Source: Mycolicibacterium austroafricanum (GTDB lineage: Bacteria; Actinomycetota; Actinomycetes; Mycobacteriales; Mycobacteriaceae). Taken from it: DNA of 64,000 bases. The translations under genes and the position numbers were made by a program. The stretch lies in contig NZ_HG964459.1 in NCBI RefSeq assembly GCF_000612725.1, forward strand, positions 136,090 through 200,089, given 5' to 3'. The notes beneath the pieces are model-generated. The model had not been told where the DNA came from. It did not search any database and saw only the letters and a program-made list of their open reading frames with translations. Positions 54,190-62,257 of the stretch are shown here, in pieces. How positions within the stretch are numbered: the first letter of the stretch is position 1; the number at the start of each line of letters is the position of its first letter.

Positions 54190-55635
54190 ATGACTTCAAA
54201 CAATAAGAACACCAACAACACTCAATCTGACAATGACGACTGGCTCGGGGATCTGGTCATGTCACTCTTCACCGCCGCGGGATACTTGCTGTGGTGGGCG
54301 GTGCTGTTCCCCGCCATCAGTCTCCCGATCATCGCCAGCCTGGCGCTCGGCATCACCCACGGACCCCGCGGCGGGATCGTCTGTGCGATCGTGTTCTGCG
54401 CCGGGTATGCGGGGTGGGCGTGGCTGGACCCGCGGTCGTTTCGCTCGTGGGTGACCGAACCGGTACGGCGCCGCTGGTTGACCTGGTCGCGCTACACCCG
54501 CGCCTGGGAATCGACATGCACCCTGCACGGACTGACCGCAAAACTCGGTGACCGCACCCTCACACCAACCCTGCGCACCGTAACGATCGGAAGAACCACC
54601 GATGTGCTGGCGGTGCGGATCGTCACCGGCCACTCCCCGACAGATTGGCACAAACAATCCGAGGCGCTGGCCGCGGCCTGGCGCGCCGACCGGATCACCA
54701 TCACCGCCACCGCGCCCGGCGAACTGCGGATCACGCTGATGCGCGGGGATGTGCTGGCCGACCCGATCGCCCTACCGATGCCCACCCCGGCCACACCGGT
54801 GGATCTGGAGTCAGTGCGGGTCGGGATCACCGAAACCCGCCACCCCTGGCACATGCCGCTGTTGGGGCATCACCTCCTGGTCGCGGGCGCGACCGGCGCG
54901 GGTAAAGGCAGCGTGTTGTGGTCGCTGATCGCCGGGATCGCGCCCGGGATCAAGACCGGCCTGGTCCGGTTGTGTGTCATCGACCCCAAAGGCGGCATGG
55001 AACTGGGCGCCGGCGCACCCATGTTCACGGTATTCAGCCACGACGCCACCGACACCACCCTCGAACTCCTGCGCACGCTCGTCACGGTGATGCACGAGCG
55101 GGCCAATCGGCTGCGCGGCCACACCCGGCTGCACACCCCGACCCCATCTGAGCCGTTGTTTGTGGTGGTGATCGATGAGATCGCCGCACTCACCGCCTAT
55201 GTGACCGACCGCAAGATCCGCACCGAAATCGAACAACTGCTCGGGCTACTGCTCTCCCAAGGCCGGGCGGTGGGGATTTCGGTGGTGGCCGCGGTGCAAG
55301 ACCCCGCCAAAGACACTCTCCCGGTGCGGCAGCTGTTCACCGTCCGGATCGGGCTGCGGCTGACCGAAGCCACCCAAACCACCATGGTCCTCGGACAAGG
55401 CGCCCGCGATGCCGGGGCGGAATGCGACCGCATCTCCGACGCCACCCCGGGCGTGGGCTACATGCTCATCGACGGAACCACCCAACCCGTGCGGGTACGG
55501 GCCTTCCACGTCACCGACCACGACATCACCACCCTCGCCACACAGTTCCCGCGCCCCGCTCGGCGGCCGACACACAACCAGCGGCCACGCAGCACCGACA
55601 GCGGCCGGACGCCGAACGAGGGCACTGGTGAATAA
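54190..55635 (+). CDS. FtsK/SpoIIIE-type DNA translocase (Tra protein of ICE)
   Basis: The product has 481 residues. Two or three N-terminal membrane helices (about residues 22-80) are followed by the FtsK motor domain. Walker A is LLVAGATGAGKGSVLWSLI and Walker B is PLFVVVIDEIAALTAYVTD; the DPKGGMELG motif is also typical. In actinomycete ICEs a single such protein moves double-stranded DNA between mycelial compartments or cells (TraB/TraSA). It overlaps the replication initiator gene by 8 nt. Confidence 0.9.
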   Translation: MTSNNKNTNNTQSDNDDWLGDLVMSLFTAAGYLLWWAVLFPAISLPIIASLALGITHGPRGGIVCAIVFCAGYAGWAWLDPRSFRSWVTEPVRRRWLTWSRYTRAWESTCTLHGLTAKLGDRTLTPTLRTVTIGRTTDVLAVRIVTGHSPTDWHKQSEALAAAWRADRITITATAPGELRITLMRGDVLADPIALPMPTPATPVDLESVRVGITETRHPWHMPLLGHHLLVAGATGAGKGSVLWSLIAGIAPGIKTGLVRLCVIDPKGGMELGAGAPMFTVFSHDATDTTLELLRTLVTVMHERANRLRGHTRLHTPTPSEPLFVVVIDEIAALTAYVTDRKIRTEIEQLLGLLLSQGRAVGISVVAAVQDPAKDTLPVRQLFTVRIGLRLTEATQTTMVLGQGARDAGAECDRISDATPGVGYMLIDGTTQPVRVRAFHVTDHDITTLATQFPRPARRPTHNQRPRSTDSGRTPNEGTGE

Positions 55636-57109
55636 CCCCACACCACCACAACTCGCCCTGCCCGGCATTCCGGATACGGTCGACACCGCCACAGTGATCG
55701 ATGAGATGGTGCGCCGCGCGGCCTCGATGGGGTACGAATCATGGTGGCGGCGTGCGGAATCGGTCGGCTTCTGCGCCCACCCCATCCAACTGGTCGGCGC
55801 CGATGAATACGGGCGGCAGCGGGTGGTATGGACGCGGTGCAACAACCGCCGCGCCCACATCTGCCCCTCCTGCTCGGACCTCTACGCCCGCGACACCTGG
55901 CAACTCGTGCACGCCGGTGCCGCCGGCGGCCACCACGACATGCCCATCACGGTGGCCGATCGCCCGCAAGTGTTCCTCACGCTGACCGCGCCCAGCTTCG
56001 GCCCCGTCCACACCACAGGCGATAGCGCGCACAAGCAGCGGGTGTGTCGGGACCACCATCGCACCGGTGGCTATCAGCGCTGCCGCCACGGAAAACCGTT
56101 GTGGTGCAGCACTGTCCATGACGATGATGACGACCAGGTCGGTCAGCCATTGTGTGCCGAATGCTATGACTATGTCGGGCACGTGCTGTTCACCTGGCAC
56201 CTGCCCGAACTGTGGCGACGATTCACCATCGCCCTGCGCCGCGCACTCCGCAAGAACCTAAAAGCCGTCGGGGTCGACCCCGACTGGATCCGGGTGAGCT
56301 TCCTCAAAGTCGTTGAACTGCAAGCCCGCGCCATCCCACACATCCACACCCTGATCCGGCTGGACCCCCACGACGACAGTCAGCAGAGTGACTGGGAATC
56401 ACCCGTGGGCGCAACCGAGCTCGCCGCGATCATCCAGCACGCCGCCCGCAGCGTCAGCCTGACCGTCAACGACCCCTGCGCGGACGATGGCGTGCGGGTG
56501 ATCCTCTTCGGCGGCCAAATCGACACCCGCCCCATCACACCCACCGATCCGGTGAAGAAGGTGTCACCAGAGCAGGATTCGTCGACCGGTCGGTCACTGT
56601 CTGGCCGGCGGGTAGCGCGCTACCTCGCCAAATACGTCACCAAATCCCTAGCCGACCTCGGCATCAGCGCCCGCCGCCTGTCCACCGAAGCCATACCCGA
56701 CCTGGACGTGTCCGAGCATGTGCGCGCAATCCTGACCACCATCAGCGATCTCGCCGACAGAGGACTCAGCGGCGTCAGGCGCTGGCTGCACACCCTCGGG
56801 TTCCGAGGTCACATCACCAGCAAATCCCGCCGCTACTCGACCACAATGACCGCACTACGCCAACATCGCGCCACCTGGACCCGCGAACAGAACGCGAAAA
56901 ATACTGCACACCAGCACAACCCGGTCACCCAAGACGGGGACGGCGATGAACTGGTGGCGTGGGAGTTCGACCGCGCCGGCCACACCAGCCTCGGTGAGCG
57001 CACCCTGACCATCACCGCCGCACTACACCGCATCCAGCAACGACGCACTGCGTGCGAAGCGCTACAGAACCAGCGTCGTGACATGCAGGGCGAGGTGCCC
57101 GATGGCTAA
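55628..57109 (+). CDS. RepSA-like replication initiator
   Basis: This 493-residue protein starts at GTG 55628. An N-terminal zinc-like Cys cluster (RAHICPSCSDLYARDTWQLV) is followed by VFLTLTAPSFGPVHT, which is the first Rep motif, and then a His-hydrophobic-His motif in RAIPHIHTLIRLD. The segment ARYLAKYVTKSLADLG carries the tyrosine-type YxxK motif (YVTK). This order matches RepSA/pSAM2-type initiators of rolling-circle replication used by excised ICEs. The Cys-rich loops near residue 160 (CRDHHRTGGYQRCRHG and CAECYDYVGHVLFTWH) are also family features. Confidence 0.88.
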   Translation: MNNPTPPQLALPGIPDTVDTATVIDEMVRRAASMGYESWWRRAESVGFCAHPIQLVGADEYGRQRVVWTRCNNRRAHICPSCSDLYARDTWQLVHAGAAGGHHDMPITVADRPQVFLTLTAPSFGPVHTTGDSAHKQRVCRDHHRTGGYQRCRHGKPLWCSTVHDDDDDQVGQPLCAECYDYVGHVLFTWHLPELWRRFTIALRRALRKNLKAVGVDPDWIRVSFLKVVELQARAIPHIHTLIRLDPHDDSQQSDWESPVGATELAAIIQHAARSVSLTVNDPCADDGVRVILFGGQIDTRPITPTDPVKKVSPEQDSSTGRSLSGRRVARYLAKYVTKSLADLGISARRLSTEAIPDLDVSEHVRAILTTISDLADRGLSGVRRWLHTLGFRGHITSKSRRYSTTMTALRQHRATWTREQNAKNTAHQHNPVTQDGDGDELVAWEFDRAGHTSLGERTLTITAALHRIQQRRTACEALQNQRRDMQGEVPDG

Positions 57110-57269
57110 CCCACAGGCGCACGTGAGCAACCACCAAAGTGAAAAGTCCTACAGTCGTGAAGAATTCACCGCCTGGCTTGTGCAGTCTTGTGAGCGGCAA
57201 CAGCTCGCGGTCACCATCACCAACCCGGCTGTTCTCGCCGATATCGCCACCCTGCTGCGCAGCACCTGA
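57102..57269 (+). CDS. Small protein after the replication initiator, 55 aa
   Basis: The ATG at 57102 overlaps the end of the initiator gene, indicating coupling. The product contains YSREEFTAWLVQSCERQQLA and ITNPAVLADIATLLRST. Small genes at this position in actinomycete ICEs are often excisionases, but no MerR-like helix-turn-helix is clear here, so I leave the function open. Confidence 0.6.
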   Translation: MANPQAHVSNHQSEKSYSREEFTAWLVQSCERQQLAVTITNPAVLADIATLLRST

Positions 57270-57624
57270 CCGAACGTGGGCGAGCACTACCGATAGGTTG
57301 CCCGGTCAAGCATTGTTTTCGGTCTCTGGGCGCATCACGACACTTTGCGGTGGGCGGGGGCTGATGTCCAGGCCACAGCTGCAACGCGGGCGAACCCCGG
57401 TTCGCGCCTTGACGCCAGCCCCTGGCCGCCGCGCACCATCAGTCGCGGCCAGAAAACCCCCCGGCCAACGGCCCGCCGGCGACCGCATTGGTGTGGCGGT
57501 CGCTGGTGGGATTCCCTGCTCACGGTGTCCGAAGATCGCCACAACATGACCACGCGTCCCTTCGCTACGGCAGGACACGGCGCGTCGCACCCACGGTGGG
57601 CGCCGCACCGTCAGAATTGATCTC
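57270..57624. other. Intergenic stretch between ICE core and cargo
   Basis: There are 355 bases with several overlapping open frames of Pro/Arg-rich composition and no start signal. No gene can be supported; an origin for transfer or replication might lie here but I see no clear repeat. Confidence 0.4.
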
Positions 57625-58440
57625 ATGACTGGTTGGCATCGCCACGCAGCAGCAACGCTGCGCAGATTGTGGCAGCGCCCCGGCCGCACGGCCGACATCC
57701 ACATGTGGCATCTCGACGCTGTCGCCACTTCCCGCGTCCAGGCGTTCCGCGACGAACGGGGACACGGCCTGGCACTGATCACCTTGCGCGACGGTGACCG
57801 CGGCGCCAGTCACGTTAACGCCGCCGAAGCCTACCGACGCACCATCTGGGCGGAGTTCTTCGGCAAGCACACAGCGCCGCCGACCCTCATCTTCAACCTG
57901 CTCAACCCGCGTCTTCGCTACAAGGGCTGGCCGAACGTCGTCGCGATCGACTACGACACCCAGGGTAGGTTCGCGCATTGCCGGGAGGTCGACGCCGAGG
58001 AACTGGCAACACTGCACCGTCTGGGCGCCCAGTGGGATCATGGCGGGGGATACGTCCCTTACACCCCGCCGCCTCCCACCCATGCCGTCGTGCTCCGGCG
58101 TATCCCGGTGCGTGAACTCCCCGGCAGCCAGCCGTTCCGAGACATGGGGCGTTACCTGGCCGTCGACTGGGCCGCAGCCAGCATCGCTGCCCTGCAGGGC
58201 AGCAGCGAACACGATCTGCCCGCGGACCTGCCGGCAGATATCGCTGAGGCCGCGCGGTCGTTGTGGTGGGACCCGATCAGCCTCATCCGCGAACCGGGCG
58301 AGCCCTTGAGGTTCATGAACGGTCAGCACCGCGCGGAGGCGATGCGCCAACAAGGCGCAGTCGAGACGATCGTCGAAGAACTGCGGCCGGTCGACGCCCG
58401 ACCACTGCCGGGGGAGCTTCAGACAATCAGTGAGTGCTGA
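57625..58440 (+). CDS. Hypothetical protein with ParB-like C-terminal motif
   Basis: This 271-residue protein was not recognised as a whole. The C-terminal 45 residues (DPISLIREPGEPLRFMNGQH, RAEAMRQQG) recall the ParB/Srx-type motif in which a predicted interaction site is followed by GxHRxxA. The ParB-like placement is weak because the GERR-type catalytic part is not seen. The middle has KGWPNVVAIDYDTQGRF. It lies between the replication module and the secretion triplet, in the same direction, and could be a partition, regulatory or defence gene. Confidence 0.65.
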   Translation: MTGWHRHAAATLRRLWQRPGRTADIHMWHLDAVATSRVQAFRDERGHGLALITLRDGDRGASHVNAAEAYRRTIWAEFFGKHTAPPTLIFNLLNPRLRYKGWPNVVAIDYDTQGRFAHCREVDAEELATLHRLGAQWDHGGGYVPYTPPPPTHAVVLRRIPVRELPGSQPFRDMGRYLAVDWAAASIAALQGSSEHDLPADLPADIAEAARSLWWDPISLIREPGEPLRFMNGQHRAEAMRQQGAVETIVEELRPVDARPLPGELQTISEC

Positions 58441-58668
58441 AGCCGCTTGGCTGATGCGGCATGGCGCCCTCTGGCCCAGCGAAGGCGTGCCGTTCACCTT
58501 CTTCACCCTGCCCCCACGAGCACGGCACCGTTTCCTCGGTCGGGATGGCTGTCCGACCCGGTCCTATGCGGGCCATATCGAGTGACAGCAAACCCGTCGA
58601 CGCTGGCGAACAGTGTGGTGGTCAGGTGATACTGTGCTGGATAGCTATCTGTGGTCGAGGGGGATGTG

Positions 58669-58944
58669 GTGACAGATCGGCTGGCCGTTGACGCGGCGGG
58701 GCTCGATAAGGCTGCGGTCGGCAGTGCGGAGATCGCGCAAGGACTTGCCACCGACTCCGGTGGTAACGCAGGAGGGAGCCAGCCAAGCCATGCTGGTGTG
58801 GCGGCGCTGGACCGCGCGCTGGCCGCGCTGCGGGTTGGCCAATCCCGACGGGTCGCGGGCCAGGGCAGTGATCTGCGGACCGCGGCGACGGTGTACACCC
58901 ACAGCGACGAGGCCGCCGCCGAGAACGTGACGAGGACTATATGA
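58669..58944 (+). CDS. ESX secretion-associated DUF2580 (EspC-like) protein
   Basis: The GTG at 58669 follows CGAGGGGGATGTG and gives 91 residues. The start LAVDAAGLDKAAVGSAEIAQ and the tail AATVYTHSDEAAAENVTRTI (YxxxDxxxA-type ending) match the DUF2580/EspC family of type VII secretion targeting partners in mycobacteria. It probably forms a helical heterodimer with the next gene's N-terminal domain. An ATGA overlap couples the two. Confidence 0.75.
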   Translation: MTDRLAVDAAGLDKAAVGSAEIAQGLATDSGGNAGGSQPSHAGVAALDRALAALRVGQSRRVAGQGSDLRTAATVYTHSDEAAAENVTRTI

Positions 58945-60218
58945 GCGCGGTGACAACACCAGTAGGTGCGCTACTGACGCGCTCACAGATCGAAACCTGG
59001 GACAGGACCCACCTTGAGCACGCGGCAGCGCGATGGCGAATATCAGCCAGTGAATCTGAGGAACTGTTCGAACAGCACCGCCGCAACATCGCCGCGCCCG
59101 GTGGCACCGACTGGGAAGGCACCGCCAAAGACGCCGCACTCGACCGGGTCACACAGGACACCAACGTCGTACGCGCGGCCGGTGACACCGTGCGCGCCGC
59201 TGCCGACCTAGCGCAGGCCGGCGCCGACGATCTGCGGGCGGCCCAGCGGGCTGCGCTGGAAGCGATCGCCGAAGCCGAAGCCGACGGGTTTCGGGTCGGC
59301 GACGACTTGAGCGTGACCGATACTCGGCGCCTCGATTTGTCGACCATCGCCGCCCGCCACACTGCCGCCGCCGAGCACACCGAGAACATCCGGTGGAACA
59401 CTGAACAACTCGTAGCCACCGACACCCTAATCGGCCGGCGGATCACCGCCAAAGCCACCGAACTCGACGGAATCACCTTCGTCGAGGAGAACGGTGGCCA
59501 CGACGGCACCGTCCAGCTCGTCGACAGCGAAACCCGCGATCGGGACGCCCGCCATCCCGACGGACGCGAACGCGATCCCGACGGCGAGTACGGGCGGCGG
59601 GTGCGCGACGATGGCTTGTTCCGGCGACCCGAAGGCGGAGACAGCGGCGGCGCTGACTGGCTCGACAGCGACTGGGCGGGACGGGCCATCCTCGATCGCT
59701 ACCTGGTTGGCGGTGGCCGTGACTGGACCATCCAGGACAACCCCGAATGGTCGCAGTACATGATGGACCACAACGGGCTGGCCCGAGAACTCGACGGCCA
59801 GGTACGTGGCCAGGCGCAACAGTCACTCAACGAGTACTTGGCCGGCCACGGGGCGCAGCGTGACTACTCTGCGCAGTTCGCGGCGACAACGCAGAACGGC
59901 GAATCCATCACCGGATACCAGTACCTCAACGGCACCAACGATGACGCGGGCGGCTTCAGAATCAACGGGACAACCCACGTGGAACCGCTATCCGCCGGCA
60001 CGTACAAGGTGACGGTCGACGGCGGCTATCAGTGGAACGACATCATCGATGCCAACGCTCAGTATGCGACGGACACGTTCAAAGACCGAATCGCCGAGAT
60101 CATCACCCTCGGTCAGGCGCACCCTTACCAGATTCACATCGGCTGGCACAGTCAAACCGAGTTTGTCCTCGACCAAAGCGGAGCTTTGGTCACCGCGAAA
60201 GGCTACCCGTACCAATGA
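58941..60218 (+). CDS. Type VII secreted toxin-like protein with WXG-type N-terminal domain
   Basis: This 425-residue protein has an N-terminal helical domain of about 150 residues with the WxG turn in GGTDWEGTAKDAALDRV and the conserved AEADGFRVGDDLSVTDTR segment, as seen in mycobacterial ESX substrates with modular C-termini. A hydrophilic Asp/Arg-rich linker (residues about 190-245) precedes a C-terminal domain of about 150 residues (WTIQDNPEWSQYMMDHNGLA, GYQWNDIIDANAQYATDTF, HIGWHSQTEFVLDQSG) that I do not recognise. The layout is that of a polymorphic toxin. A lipoprotein gene overlaps its stop and may encode immunity. Confidence 0.72.
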   Translation: MSAVTTPVGALLTRSQIETWDRTHLEHAAARWRISASESEELFEQHRRNIAAPGGTDWEGTAKDAALDRVTQDTNVVRAAGDTVRAAADLAQAGADDLRAAQRAALEAIAEAEADGFRVGDDLSVTDTRRLDLSTIAARHTAAAEHTENIRWNTEQLVATDTLIGRRITAKATELDGITFVEENGGHDGTVQLVDSETRDRDARHPDGRERDPDGEYGRRVRDDGLFRRPEGGDSGGADWLDSDWAGRAILDRYLVGGGRDWTIQDNPEWSQYMMDHNGLARELDGQVRGQAQQSLNEYLAGHGAQRDYSAQFAATTQNGESITGYQYLNGTNDDAGGFRINGTTHVEPLSAGTYKVTVDGGYQWNDIIDANAQYATDTFKDRIAEIITLGQAHPYQIHIGWHSQTEFVLDQSGALVTAKGYPYQ

Positions 60219-60637
60219 CATTCCGAATCGTCACCACTGTGACGCTGGTACTCGCCGTAGCTGCGGCCGTTGTGGGCTGCGGCCTCTTCGGTCGCGACAG
60301 CGAGACCGATGAGCGCGCCGTGCGCCCCGGCGAACCGAAACCCTCGCCATCAGGGCTCTATACCGCCTACGCCGAGGACGGCGCTCCTCAGAACACCGTG
60401 AAAACGTTGGTCGATGTCATCCGCGACAAAGACGGCAACGAGGTCTACCGCGACGATGCCGCCTACAGCACCCGCCACGGCGTGCTGTTCACCTGGCTAT
60501 CGACAGAACCTAATCAGCTGTGGATCCTGTCCAGCGACGTAGGAACCTTCCACGTCGCGCCCGACAACGACGGCACCTGGACAAAACAGCACGCAACCAA
60601 CGTTCCCCCGGAGATCAAAGATCTACGTGGATACTGA
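60215..60637 (+). CDS. Small lipoprotein, candidate immunity protein
   Basis: This 140-residue lipoprotein has a signal peptide and lipobox (AAAVVGCGLFG, Cys near residue 24). The mature part is short and beta-rich (GLYTAYAEDGAPQNTVKTLV and NQLWILSSDVGTFHVAPDN). The ATGA overlap with the toxin-like gene and the envelope location fit an immunity protein against a toxin acting in the periplasm or at the membrane. The assignment is from context only. Confidence 0.65.
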   Translation: MTFRIVTTVTLVLAVAAAVVGCGLFGRDSETDERAVRPGEPKPSPSGLYTAYAEDGAPQNTVKTLVDVIRDKDGNEVYRDDAAYSTRHGVLFTWLSTEPNQLWILSSDVGTFHVAPDNDGTWTKQHATNVPPEIKDLRGY

Positions 60638-61059
60638 TCCCGAACGGGGGCGCACACCACCATCTCGCGCAGGCTGTCTATCGGCTAGGCACGCTGGCCG
60701 CCGCGTGCTTGCCTCGTGCGTCTGAGAACGGTCTCGGCGGATCACGTTCCGGCGTGAAGATGCCCAGCAACGCACCGTTCGCTGTGACCACGTCGCGACT
60801 GCTCGGGCAGACGGGGTCGTCCCCATTGCTAGTCCCGCCGCTGGCCGGGCAGACCCCTCGGTCGGCACACGGTTACCCGAGCGATGACGTCGTATCTGCC
60901 CCCGACGTTCGTCGGCCCCGACGCTCAACTGGTGGGCATCGGAACACCGACCTCATCAGGCATTTCGATGCATACGAACGGTCAACAGCGGGTAACCTCC
61001 CCGACATACTGTGATCTACAGTGGTGAACATCGCGATGCACGGGCAGTTTTCATTGTCG
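60638..61059. other. Gene-free stretch before the Abi locus
   Basis: There are about 420 bases without a supported gene; the open frames are shadows in GC-rich sequence. The last part becomes AT-richer (TTTTCATTGTCGCC) towards the RNA candidate and probably contains its promoter. Confidence 0.4.
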
Positions 61060-61138
61060 CCAAAGTCGTGTAGGTTGTAGTTAACAGACCCCGCCAGGGC
61101 TAGAGCGCAAGCTTCCCCAACCAGGCGGGGCTTTTTAT
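61060..61138 (+). ncRNA. Structured RNA with terminator upstream of the Abi gene (abiF-type RNA candidate)
   Basis: CCCCGCC (61089-61095) pairs with GGCGGGG (61124-61130) and is followed by CTTTTTATT, a textbook intrinsic terminator. The 28-nt loop holds a second stem with a GNRA-type tetraloop (AGC-GCAA-GCT) and GGG...CCC complementarity. The whole unit ends 18 nt before the abi ATG. A terminator placed directly upstream of a gene suggests a separately made small RNA or an attenuator. Conserved abiF RNA motifs upstream of such genes are known from comparative genomics; the match here is from memory and structure, not a search. Confidence 0.6.
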
Positions 61139-61155
61139 TGGCTAGTATCCCCGGA

Positions 61156-62064
61156 ATGGCCAAACCCGCACTGCCGATTGACAAGCAGATCGAGCTGCTG
61201 GTCCAACGAGGACTGCCCATCCCGCTGCCACCGGACGACGATTACGAGCAGCGCAAGGCCGAGTACCACGCAGCGGTACGCCTGCTGATCGACAACAACT
61301 ACTACCGACTCTCGGGTTACTGGAGATACTTCCAGGTCCGGCCCGGACACGGGGACAACCGGTTCACCGCCGGCGGCACCGTGGCACAGATCACTGCGAC
61401 CTACACTTTCGACCACGAACTTCGCTGCATCCTGATGGAGGGACTGTCGATCCTGGAAGTGACCTTCCGTTCGCGCTTTGCCTACTACATCGCAATGCAT
61501 ATGCCGGTGGATAGCTATCTGGAACCGGCGTCCTACATCGACAGGCGAGACCGCTACGGCAACGTTCTTCGCGATTTGCTGATCGCCGACATCCACGACG
61601 AACTCACCCGCTCAAAAGAGAAATTCGTGGCGCATCACACCGCAAAGAACGAGACGCCGCCGGTATGGGCAGCGGTGGAGGTGTTCAGCTTCGGAACACT
61701 GTCGAAGATGTATGGACTGCTCGATCAGCACACCGTGCGCACCGCCGTGTGCAAAACCTTCGGGTTTCCCCACTCCGGATTTACCGCATCACTCATGAGA
61801 TCGATGGTCGTCCTGCGCAACATCTGCGCTCACCACTCACGTGTATGGCATCGCGTTCCCGACGTCCCGCCACCAGTACTCAACAAATTCAAGCACGTCG
61901 AGCCGCAGCTATATCAGACAGCCTCACCATGGGCATGGCTGGTGATGCTCGCCGACCTCGTCGACACCATCCGCAGGGACAAAACGTACTCGTCAAAGTT
62001 GTGGGCACACATCGACTCTCGGCCCGATCTCCGCGACGGGTACCAATATCCACGACACACCTGA
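61156..62064 (+). CDS. Abi_2 / AbiF-family abortive infection protein (HEPN RNase)
   Basis: This 302-residue protein has the Abi_2 N-terminal signature LPIDKQIELLVQRGLPIP and LLIDNNYYRLSGYWRYFQ, then FDHELRCILMEGLSILEVTF. The C-terminal HEPN motif RxxxxH is in VVLRNICAHHSRVWH, as expected for an RNase active site. The family protects against phage by shutting down the infected cell. ATG 61156 is used; a TTG six codons upstream lies inside the terminator region and is rejected. The locus sits next to the integrase at the island edge. Confidence 0.9.
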   Translation: MAKPALPIDKQIELLVQRGLPIPLPPDDDYEQRKAEYHAAVRLLIDNNYYRLSGYWRYFQVRPGHGDNRFTAGGTVAQITATYTFDHELRCILMEGLSILEVTFRSRFAYYIAMHMPVDSYLEPASYIDRRDRYGNVLRDLLIADIHDELTRSKEKFVAHHTAKNETPPVWAAVEVFSFGTLSKMYGLLDQHTVRTAVCKTFGFPHSGFTASLMRSMVVLRNICAHHSRVWHRVPDVPPPVLNKFKHVEPQLYQTASPWAWLVMLADLVDTIRRDKTYSSKLWAHIDSRPDLRDGYQYPRHT

Positions 62065-62257
62065 AACGTTCGGCAAGCGGAGGGTTCCCAGTGGAGTGTT
62101 TCTGGGGCGCAAGCAAAGCCGCACGAGAAGCGCGTCGATACGTGTCAATCGTCGCCGACCTGGCCAGCCGCTCGCTCGGTGGGCGCGTCCCCGGGCGAAC
62201 TGGCGATCGACCGACGCTGGCTCAAATCCGAGAAGCCAACGGCACGCCGAACGACAT

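Noticed and set aside
57306..57782. 158-codon minus-strand frame between the ICE core and the ParB-like gene
   Set aside because: It overlaps the start of the next gene antisense and its composition is typical of a GC shadow.
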